A stretch of DNA of 64,000 nucleotides from Paramacrobiotus metropolitanus (lineage: Eukaryota > Tardigrada > Eutardigrada > Parachela > Macrobiotidae). The notes under the pieces were generated by a model, which was not told the DNA's origin, ran no database searches, and saw only the letters and a program-made list of their open reading frames with translations. Shown here piece by piece: positions 24,670-36,630 of the stretch (position 1 is its first letter; each line of letters starts with the position of its first letter). Position numbers and translations under genes: made by a program. The stretch covers positions 2,418,001-2,482,000 of the forward strand of contig NW_026570226.1 of NCBI RefSeq assembly GCF_019649055.1. The letters run 5' to 3'.

Positions 24670-24930
24670 GCCGTCAATGCCTTAACGTAACATTAATGGA
24701 ACTGGATACGGAGAAGATAAGGTCCTCGTTTAAGTATGTAAACTGATAGACCTGGGTCACAGCTTTTGTCACAACTTCGTAATTTCTGTAAATTTTTCCG
24801 GTGACGGGGATCACCGAAATCAGTTGTCGTTTATCTCCATTGACTGCTACACAGTACATCAGTGGCAATGTGGTTTTTTATGGCGACGAATCCATATGAA
24901 TCGTCGCCGCAGCCATTCCACAAGTAGGAA
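24670..24930 (-). pseudogene. Single relic exon of the cadherin-like family (copy C)
   Basis: The reverse strand matches the second exon of copy A: LWNGCG, then RQLISVIPVTGKIYRN, VTQVYQFTYLNEDLIFSVSS. A frameshift lies between the two halves, near 24,840, and a small palindrome GGCGACGAATCC/GGATTCGTCGCC sits at 24,881-24,915. The flanking 24,930-25,050 also resembles the copy A intron. No signal-peptide exon or downstream exons follow, so this is a fragment. Confidence 0.7.
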
Positions 24931-25089
24931 AAATTTGACTTGCTTTTAAAAAGTTGCCGTATAAAACACAATCCAGCAACCGCACAATTTATATGCAAAA
25001 TAATATTTTCCTGCCGGACCGTGAGATCCTTAGACAGACTAAGTAACCGAATAGGGCGCAGTAATTTCTTGACCTGGTGAATTTTTCTC

Positions 25090-25979
25090 GGCCAATGTCA
25101 AAACGACGGCGGAATTTTCTGCCGGCGGAAATTTTGCGTGGTCAAAACGCCGGCGGAAATTCTCGTGGCCAAACTGCCGGCGGAATTTCCTGAACATGCA
25201 TTTTTTGCGGAAATCACAAATTGATACAAAACCAATTTATTGGTAAACTAATTCGTGCAGTAAATACAAGCTGGACATTCTATGTATTATGTGTCTGTGG
25301 ATTCTTTTCAAACAAACTTCTGCTACTGCTAGTTTTAAAACATGCTTCATCGTTCGACAGATAACCAGTCAACAATAACAAACGTGAACTACAACTTTAA
25401 AAAAGTTGAAAAATTAAAAAAGCACAAGCAAACAAAAAACACAATGATGAAAGAACATACGTACGTGCTCGAACACCAATCAGCTATTCCGCCGGCAGCT
25501 AGCTTGACCACGAGATCTCTGCGCGTAGAGGTTCTTCGTCTGAGTTGGCTGTGCCAGTCTATTATTCAGAAAAGTTGTGAGTCTTCCCAGGAAAGGCTCC
25601 ACAGGGATCAGACTAGATCACACCTCAGTGTTATCGCCGCAGTGCCATTGTCGAACACCTTGTTTGTCTCGTTTGCGCGGCTCAGGTATTCTCTTGAACT
25701 TGTTCGCGCGTTCTGTGTAAACTGCCGACGCAACAACGCCCATGCAGACTGTACATACATGCGGCCCGATAAAGAGGCTTACTGTATATTGATAACGGGG
25801 CGCCCGAATCTATGTAAGATACATTTTTCTGGCAATATTGTTTTTAAATATGCGCAGTAAATGAAATTAAAAAGTTACGAAAATTCCGCCGGCAGTTTGA
25901 CCACGAGAATTGCCGCCTGCGTTTTGACCACACAAAATTCCCACCGGCAAAAAATTCCGCCGTCGTTTTGACATTGGCC
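25090..25979. mobile_element. Non-autonomous TIR element with internal CGGCGGAA repeats
   Basis: Ends GGCCAATGTCAAAACGACGG and reverse complement bound an 890-bp element. Each arm, about 110 bp, contains three or four spaced copies of a CGGCGGAA(A/T)TT motif. The interior holds a plus-strand frame at 25,342-25,860 with no recognisable domain and no transposase signature. T-rich flanks on both sides make the target-site duplication unclear. It splits the spacer between copies C and B of the cadherin-like family. Confidence 0.75.
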
Positions 25980-26849
25980 TTTTTTCTCCACATCAAAACA
26001 ATCTATGGTTTGTTTGTAGTGTCGTATTCAGTCTGGTCGTACGCAAACCACGTTACACTGATTCGTCGATGTACATATCTCGCTTATGCAACGCTTTGAG
26101 TGATATTACTAGTACGAATTTACATAGAAGCCACCACAAACTTTCAAAGAGCCTTAATTGACTTGCTGCTACGTGAAAACAACCGTGCTCATAATCCATT
26201 TAGAGGAAATACTGATTTTGCTGCTGATACAAGTTCCCACTCTGTTTCATACACCTTTTATTAAAACGTTGTTTTTCTGTAGCGGTTTATCCGAAATGGT
26301 TTTCAGTCCCTGCTGGATGCTCAATAGCTATTTACCAGAGACAAGACTGGAAACCATCCAGGTGGTCACTGAATAAGGAAAAGCGTTTTTTCAAAATTGT
26401 AACATTATTGATATGGTCATTTTCGAATTTGTGATCATATTCGGGCCCGCATCCGTAGTGCCCAAATTAGGCTCTAAATAATTATTTAAGCAGCGCACAC
26501 ATCAGTGTTATGGGCGTAAGTTGTTTAGTTGGGATATGGTGCCAAAAGCTCATGCAGCGCAATGAAGTAAAGCGTAACAGAAAACATTAAAAAAAATTAG
26601 AGCAACAGCGAGTCTGCAGGGTATGTGGCATGTTCGCACATCTTCTTGTCGCATACTTGTATGCCAACACTTTCACGAAGTTGTCACAGAGAATTGTTAG
26701 ACAAAACCTTAAATACTCGACCGACAGTTTAACTGTTATTGATGCAGTATTATAGTTTTTGTTAACGGTTAGCATGCAGTATTTCGAGAGCACCTCATTT
26801 TTAATGATGCACTCCAGAATGTTTTTCAAGCCTTCCGGGAGTTTGGTTT
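25980..26849. other. Spacer, nothing recognised
   Basis: No recognisable gene. The plus-strand frame at 26,158-26,376 and the minus-strand frame across 26,587-26,943 look like chance frames; the latter overlaps the last intron and exon of copy B in a different sense. Confidence 0.45.
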
Positions 26850-27287
26850 TTAAAAGAACATGCATATTTGTCCAGCTGGATCGAAACAGACCTGCAACAG
26901 CAAGTTTTTTAAACAACGAACCAGCTTTACCTGTCATTTTCAAAGTATCTTTACCTCAATAACTGTGGACCCGGCCAGGTAAGGCGTATTTACCGTCTGA
27001 GATGGCGCGACGGAGAAAAGCAGCGTCTGGCATCCCGGATAGTTGATGACGCCCGGATAATTTGACGCCCCATAAATTCCTGTCTTACTGGTTGCTGGCA
27101 AGTTGAACAAAGAGTTGTAATTACTAATGAGAATTGCTCCCGGATTGGCGCCATAATCCAGCACGGCCGGCGAATAGATGGCGGGTGATCCGGCTTGGCT
27201 GGTTAGATCGCCTAACGAAGCGCCGAGCCCGTTATAGTCTACCGGCAAATCCCAAACCAAGTCGATCCCGTCTGGCACATTGCTAGC
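26850..27287 (-). pseudogene. Cadherin-like secreted protein, 3' exons only (copy B)
   Basis: Two exons, 26,955-27,287 and 26,850-26,891, match the last two of copy A: NVPDGIDLVWDLPVD, YSPAVLDYGANPGAILISNY, SKTGIYGASNYPGVINYPGC, then VCFDPAGQICMFF and stop. The acceptor (TTTGTTAG) and the 63-nt last intron are conserved in position and length. Inside that intron copy B has an in-frame TGA, which copy A lacks. The reading frame is intact, so selection may be recent or the upstream exons may lie elsewhere; none were found between 27.3 and 28.8 kb. Called a truncated copy. Confidence 0.6.
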
Positions 27288-27599
27288 CTAACAAAGGAAG
27301 TGGCATTGTTTATGCTGTTGGAAAATTTAGTGAAAACAAACGAGCGATTAAGATAAAAAAGTTTTCTAACTCGAACGGAAGATTTTGCGTGGTCACCGGA
27401 TGTCGACGCGCGTCACAGAATGCTGAATTTTTTCAGTAGCAAAAAAAAACGACAATGGCAGCAGCAAATAAAAATATATAACAAAGTTAAACTAAACTCA
27501 TTGTTGAAATCGTAAAGTCCTAACGAGCAGAGAAAAGACCGATTTAACTCACAGTTCACATTAGAATAAAAAATATAAACAGCGATGTAACCGATGCGT

Positions 27600-28190
27600 A
27601 TTTCTGAAAATGAACACCTATGACGATCCTTGTACTTTCACCAGCGGACATTCTTGGTGCAAATGGCAATTCAACCAACTCCTACACGATCCCTGCAGGG
27701 TTTCTGGAGCACCGAGAAACTCTGTTCATCATGGAATAAAATCATTAATTTTTAAAAAAAATGTCCAGACTTATCCGCTAAAAACTTACAAGCAGATAAC
27801 TTTTCCACAGCAATTTACTTAATTTCAGTATTACTCGTAGTTTTCAAAAGAAGTATTCGTCAGTAATCGTCGCTAATCGCTGATTGCCGTAGGATCACGT
27901 TCCAGTCAGCCGTCGCCCTCCAGACCAGTGAATAACGTGCATGTTGTCATTACGAAACGGTGCTCCTGTTCTTCTTCAATTCCTTCACGGGTGCATTTTT
28001 CTGGTGTGGTCCGTGTGCTGATTCCGACCGGTGGGCAGAGTTATAGCTGCAGATACTGCCACCATACCCGAAAACGCCGTCCACGACTCCAATTCCAGCA
28101 TGCCGCTATGTTGCATTCCCAAATAGACCTCCTGAACGTCAGATCGCCAGATTCCATGAGAGCGTGGAGCAACTTCGCAGCGCACTAGGG
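27600..28190 (-). pseudogene. CEP104-like copy 4, small fragment
   Basis: The stretch 27,638-27,700 matches the zinc-finger exon at 29,636-29,735 (CAGCGGACATTC.TGGT.CAAATG). The stretch 27,940-28,080 matches the 3' part of the linker exon at 29,952 (GAAACGGTGCTCCTGTTCTT and the following CTTCAATTCCTTCACGG). Many substitutions and no open frame. It lies directly downstream of the complete gene and shows that the array once had at least four units. Confidence 0.7.
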
Positions 28191-28806
28191 TGATACATTC
28201 GGATGGGGTAAATTACAACCCGCTGAACCTATCACGAACCGATGACTACTACCCGTAGTATCATCCGCTCTTGACAGGTCCAACGGCAATTTACCGTCGG
28301 CGCTCATGTTGTGACATCCAGCTGCTGCAGAGGCTAGTCATTTTTATTCCGGCGGCGCGGCAACGATGCTGAAGCCTGATACTGCGTGGGCCTTGTTCTT
28401 ATCAGTCCACTGATAAAATTTTAGTAAAGTATAATTGTATGTTACGTACACCGTTTGGATTTCAACGCTTAATTCCAAGAAGCCTTGATTATACAATCGC
28501 AACAGTGCAGTTTAACAAATCCGTTTTTTTGCTCATCACGTAACGGTCAAGAAATGAATATAAGTTCTTTATTTCCGCGTTATTCTACGAAAGACGTCTA
28601 CTCTACGTAATAACATTTTTTTAAATTTTGTACAATGATAATAATAATCGTAGTAACACAGAGACGAATACTGATAGGTAATACGTATAAGACATATTAA
28701 TAAAATAAAGAAATAACAAGATAATGGTAAGTAATACAACCGTAGAAGCGAGTCGTAGAATACAGTACACCATCCGTGAATCGGGAAACAAAATAAGCGT
28801 CCGAGT

Positions 28807-31800
28807 TCACGCCGTATCACTCCATTTCAGCGCTGCAAATGACGGAAATCTTAGGAAACGCACGTGTACTTTGAATGGCGGAATAGAGGCCGCGTTCTAT
28901 GCTTAATACATATCAAAATTACCTTTGATACGGCGTTTATTCTTCCGGCAACCGTGCTGATTATCGCCCAGCAGATGCGCGATCCATCCGTCGTCCGTAT
29001 TCTGCACGCACTGCCGACATAAAGGGCACGTGGCCGCTCCCTCGTCCAAGCTGACATCTGCAACGAGCGTAATAAATCCAATTTAACACAACTAATCAGC
29101 TTCGGCAGAGACAAACCAGAAAATCATTTTCTGAATGATTATAATTAAAAAATATTACCGGAAGAATTCAGCGTTGTATCTGTAGTCTAATTACTGAAAA
29201 TCGAGTTTTTTGCTAACACTAAAGAAACCATAATAAAATCAAAATGTACAAAAATAATTCTTAGTACAGTAATGATACAACATCGCTCAATCTGCAATTA
29301 TTCTCTGACAGTGACATAAAATTTCTACTTCAGCAGAACGCACAAAATAGCCAGATAATTATTACAACCCGTAACTAAATTATTATTGTAAAGCGCAATT
29401 TTTATTTTGGCAGAAAAAAATGAATTAAATTACCCAGACAATCGGCATTGCTCATATGGTCCTTCAGCTGTTTCAGTGGGATGGCCAGTCCGCATCGCGA
29501 ACACGGCGCCATGGAAGGTCGTTTGGTGCATTTCCCCAACCAGTGTCCGTTCAACTCCCACACCAGGATTTTCTGCAACGTTGTGCAAATCAAATTATCT
29601 CTTTAAAATATAAAGTACCGAGAAGCGGAACTGACGTTGTCGCAGTAACTGCACATTTTCAGCAGCGGACATTCCTGGTACAAATGCCAATTTAACTCCT
29701 TGACGAGGTCTGGCTTTCCGCAGTACGGGCACACCCTGTCAACGAATAACTATGTAATGAAGCGCACTGAAAAAAATAATTACAAAATTAATAACAATTG
29801 CAGGACTTGCAATGCAAAATCAACGCAACGAACGTAACAACAAGTTTATTAAATTTTAACGCGCAGGAAGTCGGATAGGAGAATGAGCCATCACACTACG
29901 ATTCTAACTAACATCAAATCATGCATGATCAGTGAATGAGCCGTCACTTACGAAACGATGCTGCTGTGCTTCTGCAATTCCTTCACCGCTGCCTTCTTCT
30001 CCACCAACCGGCATCCCTCGCTCTCCAACGCGGCGGCAATCACCTGCAGATGCTTCCAATATTTCCCCTTCTTCACCAGCGGCACCACCTTCTCCGGGAC
30101 AGTTTTGTCCTGATCCGAAGGAACTGCCGCCTCGTCCGCTTCCGCCTCGGTATAATCCACCTTCTCAACAACATTTTCCGGCGTCACCGCTGGAAAAACG
30201 ATGTTGGACGTCGCGGCCGATTTGGTTGCATGTGGTCGCGACTGCTCTGAGACGGAACGCGTCGACAGCAGGGTGCTGGAAGATTTCCGGCGGACCAGGA
30301 GAGATTGTTCACCGGAAGTATCGGGATGATGTTTCGAGGGATCCGAGGTATCGGAGATGGGACTGAGATGGCGCTGGGACGCCGGTAATTTCCTCAACGC
30401 CATGGTTTTCAACGATTTCGATGGTTTGGCGGATGCATTACTGGGAATGTTCTAGACACAAGATGGAAGCGAATCACATTTCATCATCGCAATAGATAGG
30501 TAAACTTTCTGATGCAGAAATACAAATTAAAAAGTATAATACCATACCGCCTGTATTTTCATGAGCGAACGGCTTAAATAAGACAAATTTTATCTCAGAC
30601 GGGATGCATGAAAAGTCAACGCACTTACAGGAATTCGGTCGTCGGCGTTGCGCTCGGAAGGCAGATCCACAGTTTCAAAGGGCATGCTCAACGGCTAAGG
30701 AAGCCAAAACCAATAAATATCAACTCCAAATGGATAGTCCGAATTTACGCATTCACAGTTAATATTTACAAGCCAAGTTTAAATGCAGTAACAAAGCTAG
30801 CATAACATTCACTTGAAACCAAACACTATAATAATAATAAGATAACCAATGTAACAAGTAACAACTGCAAAAATTATTAAACAAAATTATTAACCGTATA
30901 TCGTGAATTAAGCGGAGGGCTATGAGATGAAAGTGGGTCTGGGAAAACATAAATCGCCTCGGTAATTCCTAAAACAGCACGTACTGCAGTGACTCAGTAC
31001 TCATGAGCGCTTTACAAATACAAAATAACAGGATTCCGTTTTCACTGTTATATTTTACACGAAATTAAATTGTTTTATTTCTCAAACATGTTATTGTAAT
31101 TATTTCTATTTTCAGACTTCGTATAAACTAAATAAAATTCATGAAAGATAAAGGATAGTTCTTTTAATATCAAAACGCCGAAAAGACCCTGTTGGAATTT
31201 CATTTTCAGAAATTTGCCCGAACGGCTGTATTTTGACTATTTTACTACAACATGGAATAATATCCTGTGCAAAAAATGATTATTAAAGTTTACCGGGTCG
31301 AGATCCACCGCGTTGCGCATGTCCCCGGCATCCATCTCCGCCAGCACGTGGTACAGGCGTCGGTATTTGAAATTCCGTTTGGCCTTATCGGCATCCGTGG
31401 GCGGGGGCGGTAGGAGTGAGCGGATGTGATCGCGGTACGCCGCCGTGCGTTGCGAGGCACCACCAAACGACAGGAAACTGGAGGGTGGTGGTCGCCCGTA
31501 CAAATGGATGATCAGACGCTCCCCGCTGCGGCGCACTTCGCGCTCGTGATGCCCCATGGCCGACATGGCGAAGCGGACCAACAGGTCCGTCGTCAGACAA
31601 CTAACATAAAAAAACACCAACTAAAACCAGAAAAAATTTAGCAAATTAGCAAAATTAGCATCCCAGCAAATAACGAAAAATGTTTCGCCAAGATTATATG
31701 CATCATCCCAGCAAAATTCGTTATTTTTATGAGCAAAATAATTTATCTCTTTCTTTTCAGGCCGTTCAAAAATCGCTGTACCTTTCGGGTGTGTCCAAAA

Positions 31801-34800
31801 GAAAAGCAGCCAGATCTTGGATAATTCGCAGTCGGTTCAACGCATACCGTGCTTGTGATGTAGGTTTCAAAGCGTCACAGCACGCTTTCACCACCATATT
31901 CTGCGCCTTAATATTCTCCATCTAAAGTTTCAAAAAAATTCAAATTTGTCAAACTACCATGTATATCAAGAAAAATTCAAGAGCAACCGATACATAAAAA
32001 TTTAACTGGAAAACATGTATCTAAACTTAATTCATTCTCTTCTCTCGATCGAAAATGACGCTCGAGAGCTGTTACTGGATCGATGGGAACGATCTCAGCG
32101 CCCCTACACTACGTTATCCAGCAAATGAGCAATCATGCTGATTTTAAAATCGCAACAATCGAAAGAAATTATTTGTAAATCTACTGTTCAAACTTATATA
32201 ATAAAGGTTAAAATGAAATAAAAACATTACTTATTAGGGAAAGTTTACCATGGCCATCTGGACGACGAAGGGCATGAGAATCTGCGGAATGCGGCGATTG
32301 GTGCTGGCCAGCCTGGCAAAGGAGAAACCCAGCGCCATCTGCAACACCGTCAGGAATTCTTCTTTAGCTTGCGGGAAAAGAGGAAAAACTGAGCGGAACA
32401 TCTTCAAGACCGTCTGCACAATGAGCTGGACGATGGCCGGGTCTTCCTTGATCATAATGTCCAGTAAAACGATGCTGCCTTGCAGAAAGGTCAGTGGTGG
32501 CGGGTCGGTGATATCCGGTGCCGCTGTCAGACGATCCAGTGCGCTATTGACCGCCTCCACCACCTGTACACGGTCCCGGAAAGAGCCTGAGGGAGCTTTA
32601 TTAACCTGGAGAAAAATTAGCAGTTATAGTAAGGTTTATCGAAGTCTACTGCTGTACAGGATTTTTTTTGTGATATAAAATCGGTTATTTTCAAACTGCT
32701 GCGCCAATGGGAAAACTGTATGAACGTTTTGTAACTGAATTAATTATTTATAGCGTGGTAAATGGTCAGTTCACTCTGATTCTGCGATTTGGTATGAAAA
32801 CAATATTAAACTGCTACAGCTTTAAATCGACTAGTGACAATTAATGTAATAAAGGCGATTCCGTAAATTTAGCATCACAATTATCACCGAGCAAGTCATT
32901 TGTCGCAGATTGTAGAATAAGGGCTTAATGTGTCTTAGAATTGGCACGGAATCAAGTACCATGCTAGCGATGCAACGGATTTCAGAATAAAATATGAGAA
33001 CGACAATTAATTTTTGAAGAAAAATCTCGTACGAAAAATTTTAGATAAGGCTCTGGTTCACAGCGACCTATGCTGGGAAAGAAAGAAATGTTTGCGCTCA
33101 GGACGCAAGCACTGACAACACCACAACCTACAAAAGCACTTCCTACTGCAGGTAGTAATTCGGAAAAATAGAAAGCCAATTTACTGTTTAGCAAAGCAAA
33201 CACAATAGCAGCGTCCACAAATAATAACGACAAACGCGGCAAAATACTCCGTAGCATGAACATACAATGTCTTCTCCAAACGCCGTCAGAGCACTCTGAA
33301 TATCGCCGGCATATTCGGAAATTTTCAACTTCGGCGCACGCTACAAACATGGACGCAGCGGTTAACTTATAAAATTACATCTTCAATTCGCTACGGTCAT
33401 TAAAAAAGCTCCAGTACCAATGCAAAACCTAAAGCAATTAATATAAAATTTTATAACTTAAAACCATAAATTATTTTTTAAACGAAAACATAAAATCCCA
33501 GAAAAGGTACATAAAAATGATATTTATAAAAAAAGAATTATTTATAAACGCATAAATAAAAAGTAATTATACACAGATCGTCCACAAATACATCCTAACA
33601 GATACAGAAATCACTCATAAATTATAACCGATGAAGGATAATGGATCAAATTTTCCATACCGTCACCTGCGCTTTTTTGGCGGTCTGAATGAACATCCCA
33701 TCGCGAGTGGTCGACAGCCGACTGCCTTCCCGCGGTCTCATTAAGGTGCTGCGGCGGGCGCTGCTGGTGGGCGTGGCCGGTGTGAACTCCGGCGGCACCG
33801 CGTGATCACGAAACTGCACGGTGTGGATGTCGCGTTCGGCCGGTGTACGCTGGACACCGCCGTCCTCCGGCATTGTCCGCTTTTTTAACATCTCTTCCAG
33901 GCGGCGTAGTTGTCCTTTCTAGCTGAAAGCAGCAGCACATAATGCACGGTATTCGTTTAAAATAACGCTGGGAATAGGCCGGAAATATTTTGGATGGATC
34001 TGACAAGGCGAAAACAATAACAAAATGCTGCAGTAGCTGGTTTAAAAGAAATGTACCCTGTCGACGGCATCGTAGTGTAGTGGCTGGCAAGCAACTAAAA
34101 AAAATGACGTGGGATATGCCACGATACATATAAACTCAATAAAACTTCATTAATAATTTTAAAATTATTAGCGTGGTCAACAGTTACAGTAACTACCGTA
34201 TTAACTCATTTCGTTGTCAAAGTTTTCTAAAATTTCAAGCTCATAGTCAGTGGTAGTTCCAAGTACAGGTTATAGATAATTTCCATCGCTCATCCATTTT
34301 ACCGACCTCGAGTAAGTTGCCGTAATTATGCTCTTTTAATAAATTCATGGCTTTCACTGTCAGCTTGAGGATGTCATATTTCAAGTTGTCCGCCAACCGG
34401 AAATTCTCTTCCTCGATAGCGCTGTCTTTTTTGCTGCTCGAGAGCGTCTGCTTCTTGTGACATCTACGAACCCACAACACAAAATCAAATAAAAATAAAT
34501 GCTTTAATAAGTTAAAATACCCAGATAAAAATTAGTACAAATGAAAAAAAACGAACTGTATACATTAATCATAAAATAACAAAAATTGTTTAGCAGTTAT
34601 TACTTGTACCAATGTTGCCCAAACGTACTTTAGCGATCTCATCCGTAACTGCCTTGACAGATCCGGCACGGCGAAAATCCTCCGCTAAAAGATATATCAA
34701 TAATTCGGACAAAGCATTATACCCGACCATGATAAATGTTGGTTAAGAACAGTACCGTCGACAGCTGCTTGCTTGTAATTCTCCAAACTGACCAGCAACT

Positions 34801-36630
34801 GCTGCACGGTGGTGGCGTCTTTCCCGGGCTTGAATGCTGCCGTCCTGGATTTTTCCGCCATGAAAATATTACTGGTTTTCGCATAGTCATCGGCAGTGGC
34901 AACATCGTTCCGCCAACCCGAACGCATGGTCAGCGGCACCAGGGCGCCGGGATGCGTCATGTTTTGTGGTCCCAAGGAGGCGATCTGCAAACAACATTAT
35001 CCTGTATTAACTATATTAAGCGAACTGATTTAACAAAATTTAATCCTGAAAATTCTGAAGATAAAGATCAAACAGTTCACAAAAAATTCTTATAATAAAG
35101 ATAATCACGGAATAATTTACTTTCCAATAAACATAATCTCGCGAAAGCCGTGAAATTATGTAATCTGGAAACTGCAACTAACTACGATTTTACTGTTCGC
35201 CGGTATAAAACCGACTAACCTTTTGGCCACAAATTTCAACGCACGTCAACCCCACCTAATTCAGCAAAACACCTTTTGGAGCCGAATACTTGCAACGTTT
35301 TCTGTGATTCAGAAGGCGGATTAATTTCACCCACTTTACCTGACTATAAAGATTGTTGGGACTAGGGTGGTAGTAGCGGCACGTGACCTTCAGCCAGCGT
35401 CCCACCGGCAGCGCCGGCTGAAAGGTCATCTGCTGGTGGCGCCATGCCGGCTGCCCGCTGTCCACCGGCTCAAAGTGGAACTGTCTAACGCAAACGGGAT
35501 TCTGTCCATTTTGCAGTACCACAAAAACCAGCAACAACAGCAAATTAAAATAATAAATAAATTCAATAATATGATCTTAAATTAAATTAAATAATTATTT
35601 AAATCGTAACGAAAAGAGAAAACATCAAAGTGCACTACTGTAGAAGTACAGTTTATTTACGTTAAAAACATAAACTGCAATGTTTACCGCTGCAAATTAC
35701 ATTTCAGCTATTACAACTGTCTAGAAAAAAACCAAAAACAAAGTAAAATAGAAAAGAAACAAAGCAAGAGGAAAATTAGTTGAACGTAAATTTCATAGAC
35801 AGCCGCTTATTCTTTTCGCTCAATTAACGGCTTTGCAGATGCGGTATCAGAAAATTAGAAGGATCACGCCGGATGACTTACGCAATCGGAACGCACTGGC
35901 TTCCCGTGGTGTTAAACGGAAAACGCTGCTCCGTGCTTATTCCGTTGAGCGCATGCAGATCCACAATTGTGGCTGTAACGCAGAATAATTACTCAAATAA
36001 ATTTTTAAAACACCAAATCACAATAAAGAATATGCAACCTACGAATGAAGAATCGATGGGCGATAACGTGGACGGCAGTGACCATACACGGCCACGACAG
36101 ATCCAGAACCAGCGCTTGGGGATACGTACATAACCTGCAGATAGTGTAGGTTGAAATTTAAAAAAACACTTCTTACAATTCTAAAATTAAAAAAGAACAA
36201 TGGACTTAAGTATTAACCAAAATAAATGGAAAAAATCCAAATTAAACGTATTTTTTGTTAAACTCGAAAAACTCAAACATTATCTAGCGTAATGAGCGAG
36301 CGGACAAATTACAAGACACAATTTTCAGTTGCGTCTAAGAAAATATGGCAAAGGACACACAAGGTGAAATATTCAATAAATAAAAAATAAATACAATAAT
36401 AAATTTATCAATCATGCAGAATAGATTTGTCAGGTTTGAATTTTTACATTTCTGTGACACGCTTACTCTTGGGATACCCATCCGGGAGTACCACTACCGC
36501 AGGCTAAATTGCTAGCCGGAAACAAATCACTCTGGGATGTGCAGGAGATAACCGCATAATCCAGTCGTTGTCCGCCGAATCCCACAATGCCCGTCAACGG
36601 AGATAAGAGCGGATTGTGCAGCGACAACAT
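28807..36630 (-). CDS. CEP104: CEP104-type centrosomal/ciliary-tip protein, complete exon set
   Basis: Eighteen minus-strand exons join with matching phases: 36,467-36,630; 36,043-36,134; 35,882-35,972; 35,340-35,484; 34,756-34,984; 34,629-34,684; 34,307-34,463; 33,667-33,918; 33,266-33,340; 32,249-32,605; 31,782-31,921; 31,294-31,600; 30,629-30,694; 29,952-30,451; 29,636-29,735; 29,434-29,572; 28,923-29,057; 28,807-28,832. The product is about 1,009 residues (human CEP104 is 925). Domain order fits CEP104: N-terminal jelly roll (exons 1-4; RLDYAVISCTSQSD, YPQALVLDL), coiled coil (exon 7), linker, TOG domain (exons 9-12), basic linker, then zinc fingers (CPYC, CSYC, CSRC, CPLCRQC..WIAHLLGDNQHGC). 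CEP104 binds tubulin and plus-end partners at cilium tips and centrioles. One oddity: exon 7 has six A residues (34,427-34,432) where five keep the frame. So it is either a sequencing slip or a first lesion. Confidence 0.85.

Noticed and set aside
25342-25860. 172-codon frame inside the TIR element as a possible transposase
   Set aside because: No DDE or zinc-finger pattern, low-complexity start, and it runs into the TIR arm. Probably chance.
26587-26943. 118-codon minus-strand frame next to cadherin-like copy B
   Set aside because: It reads the 63-nt intron and last exon in a wrong frame; the spliced join to the short terminal exon matches copy A.
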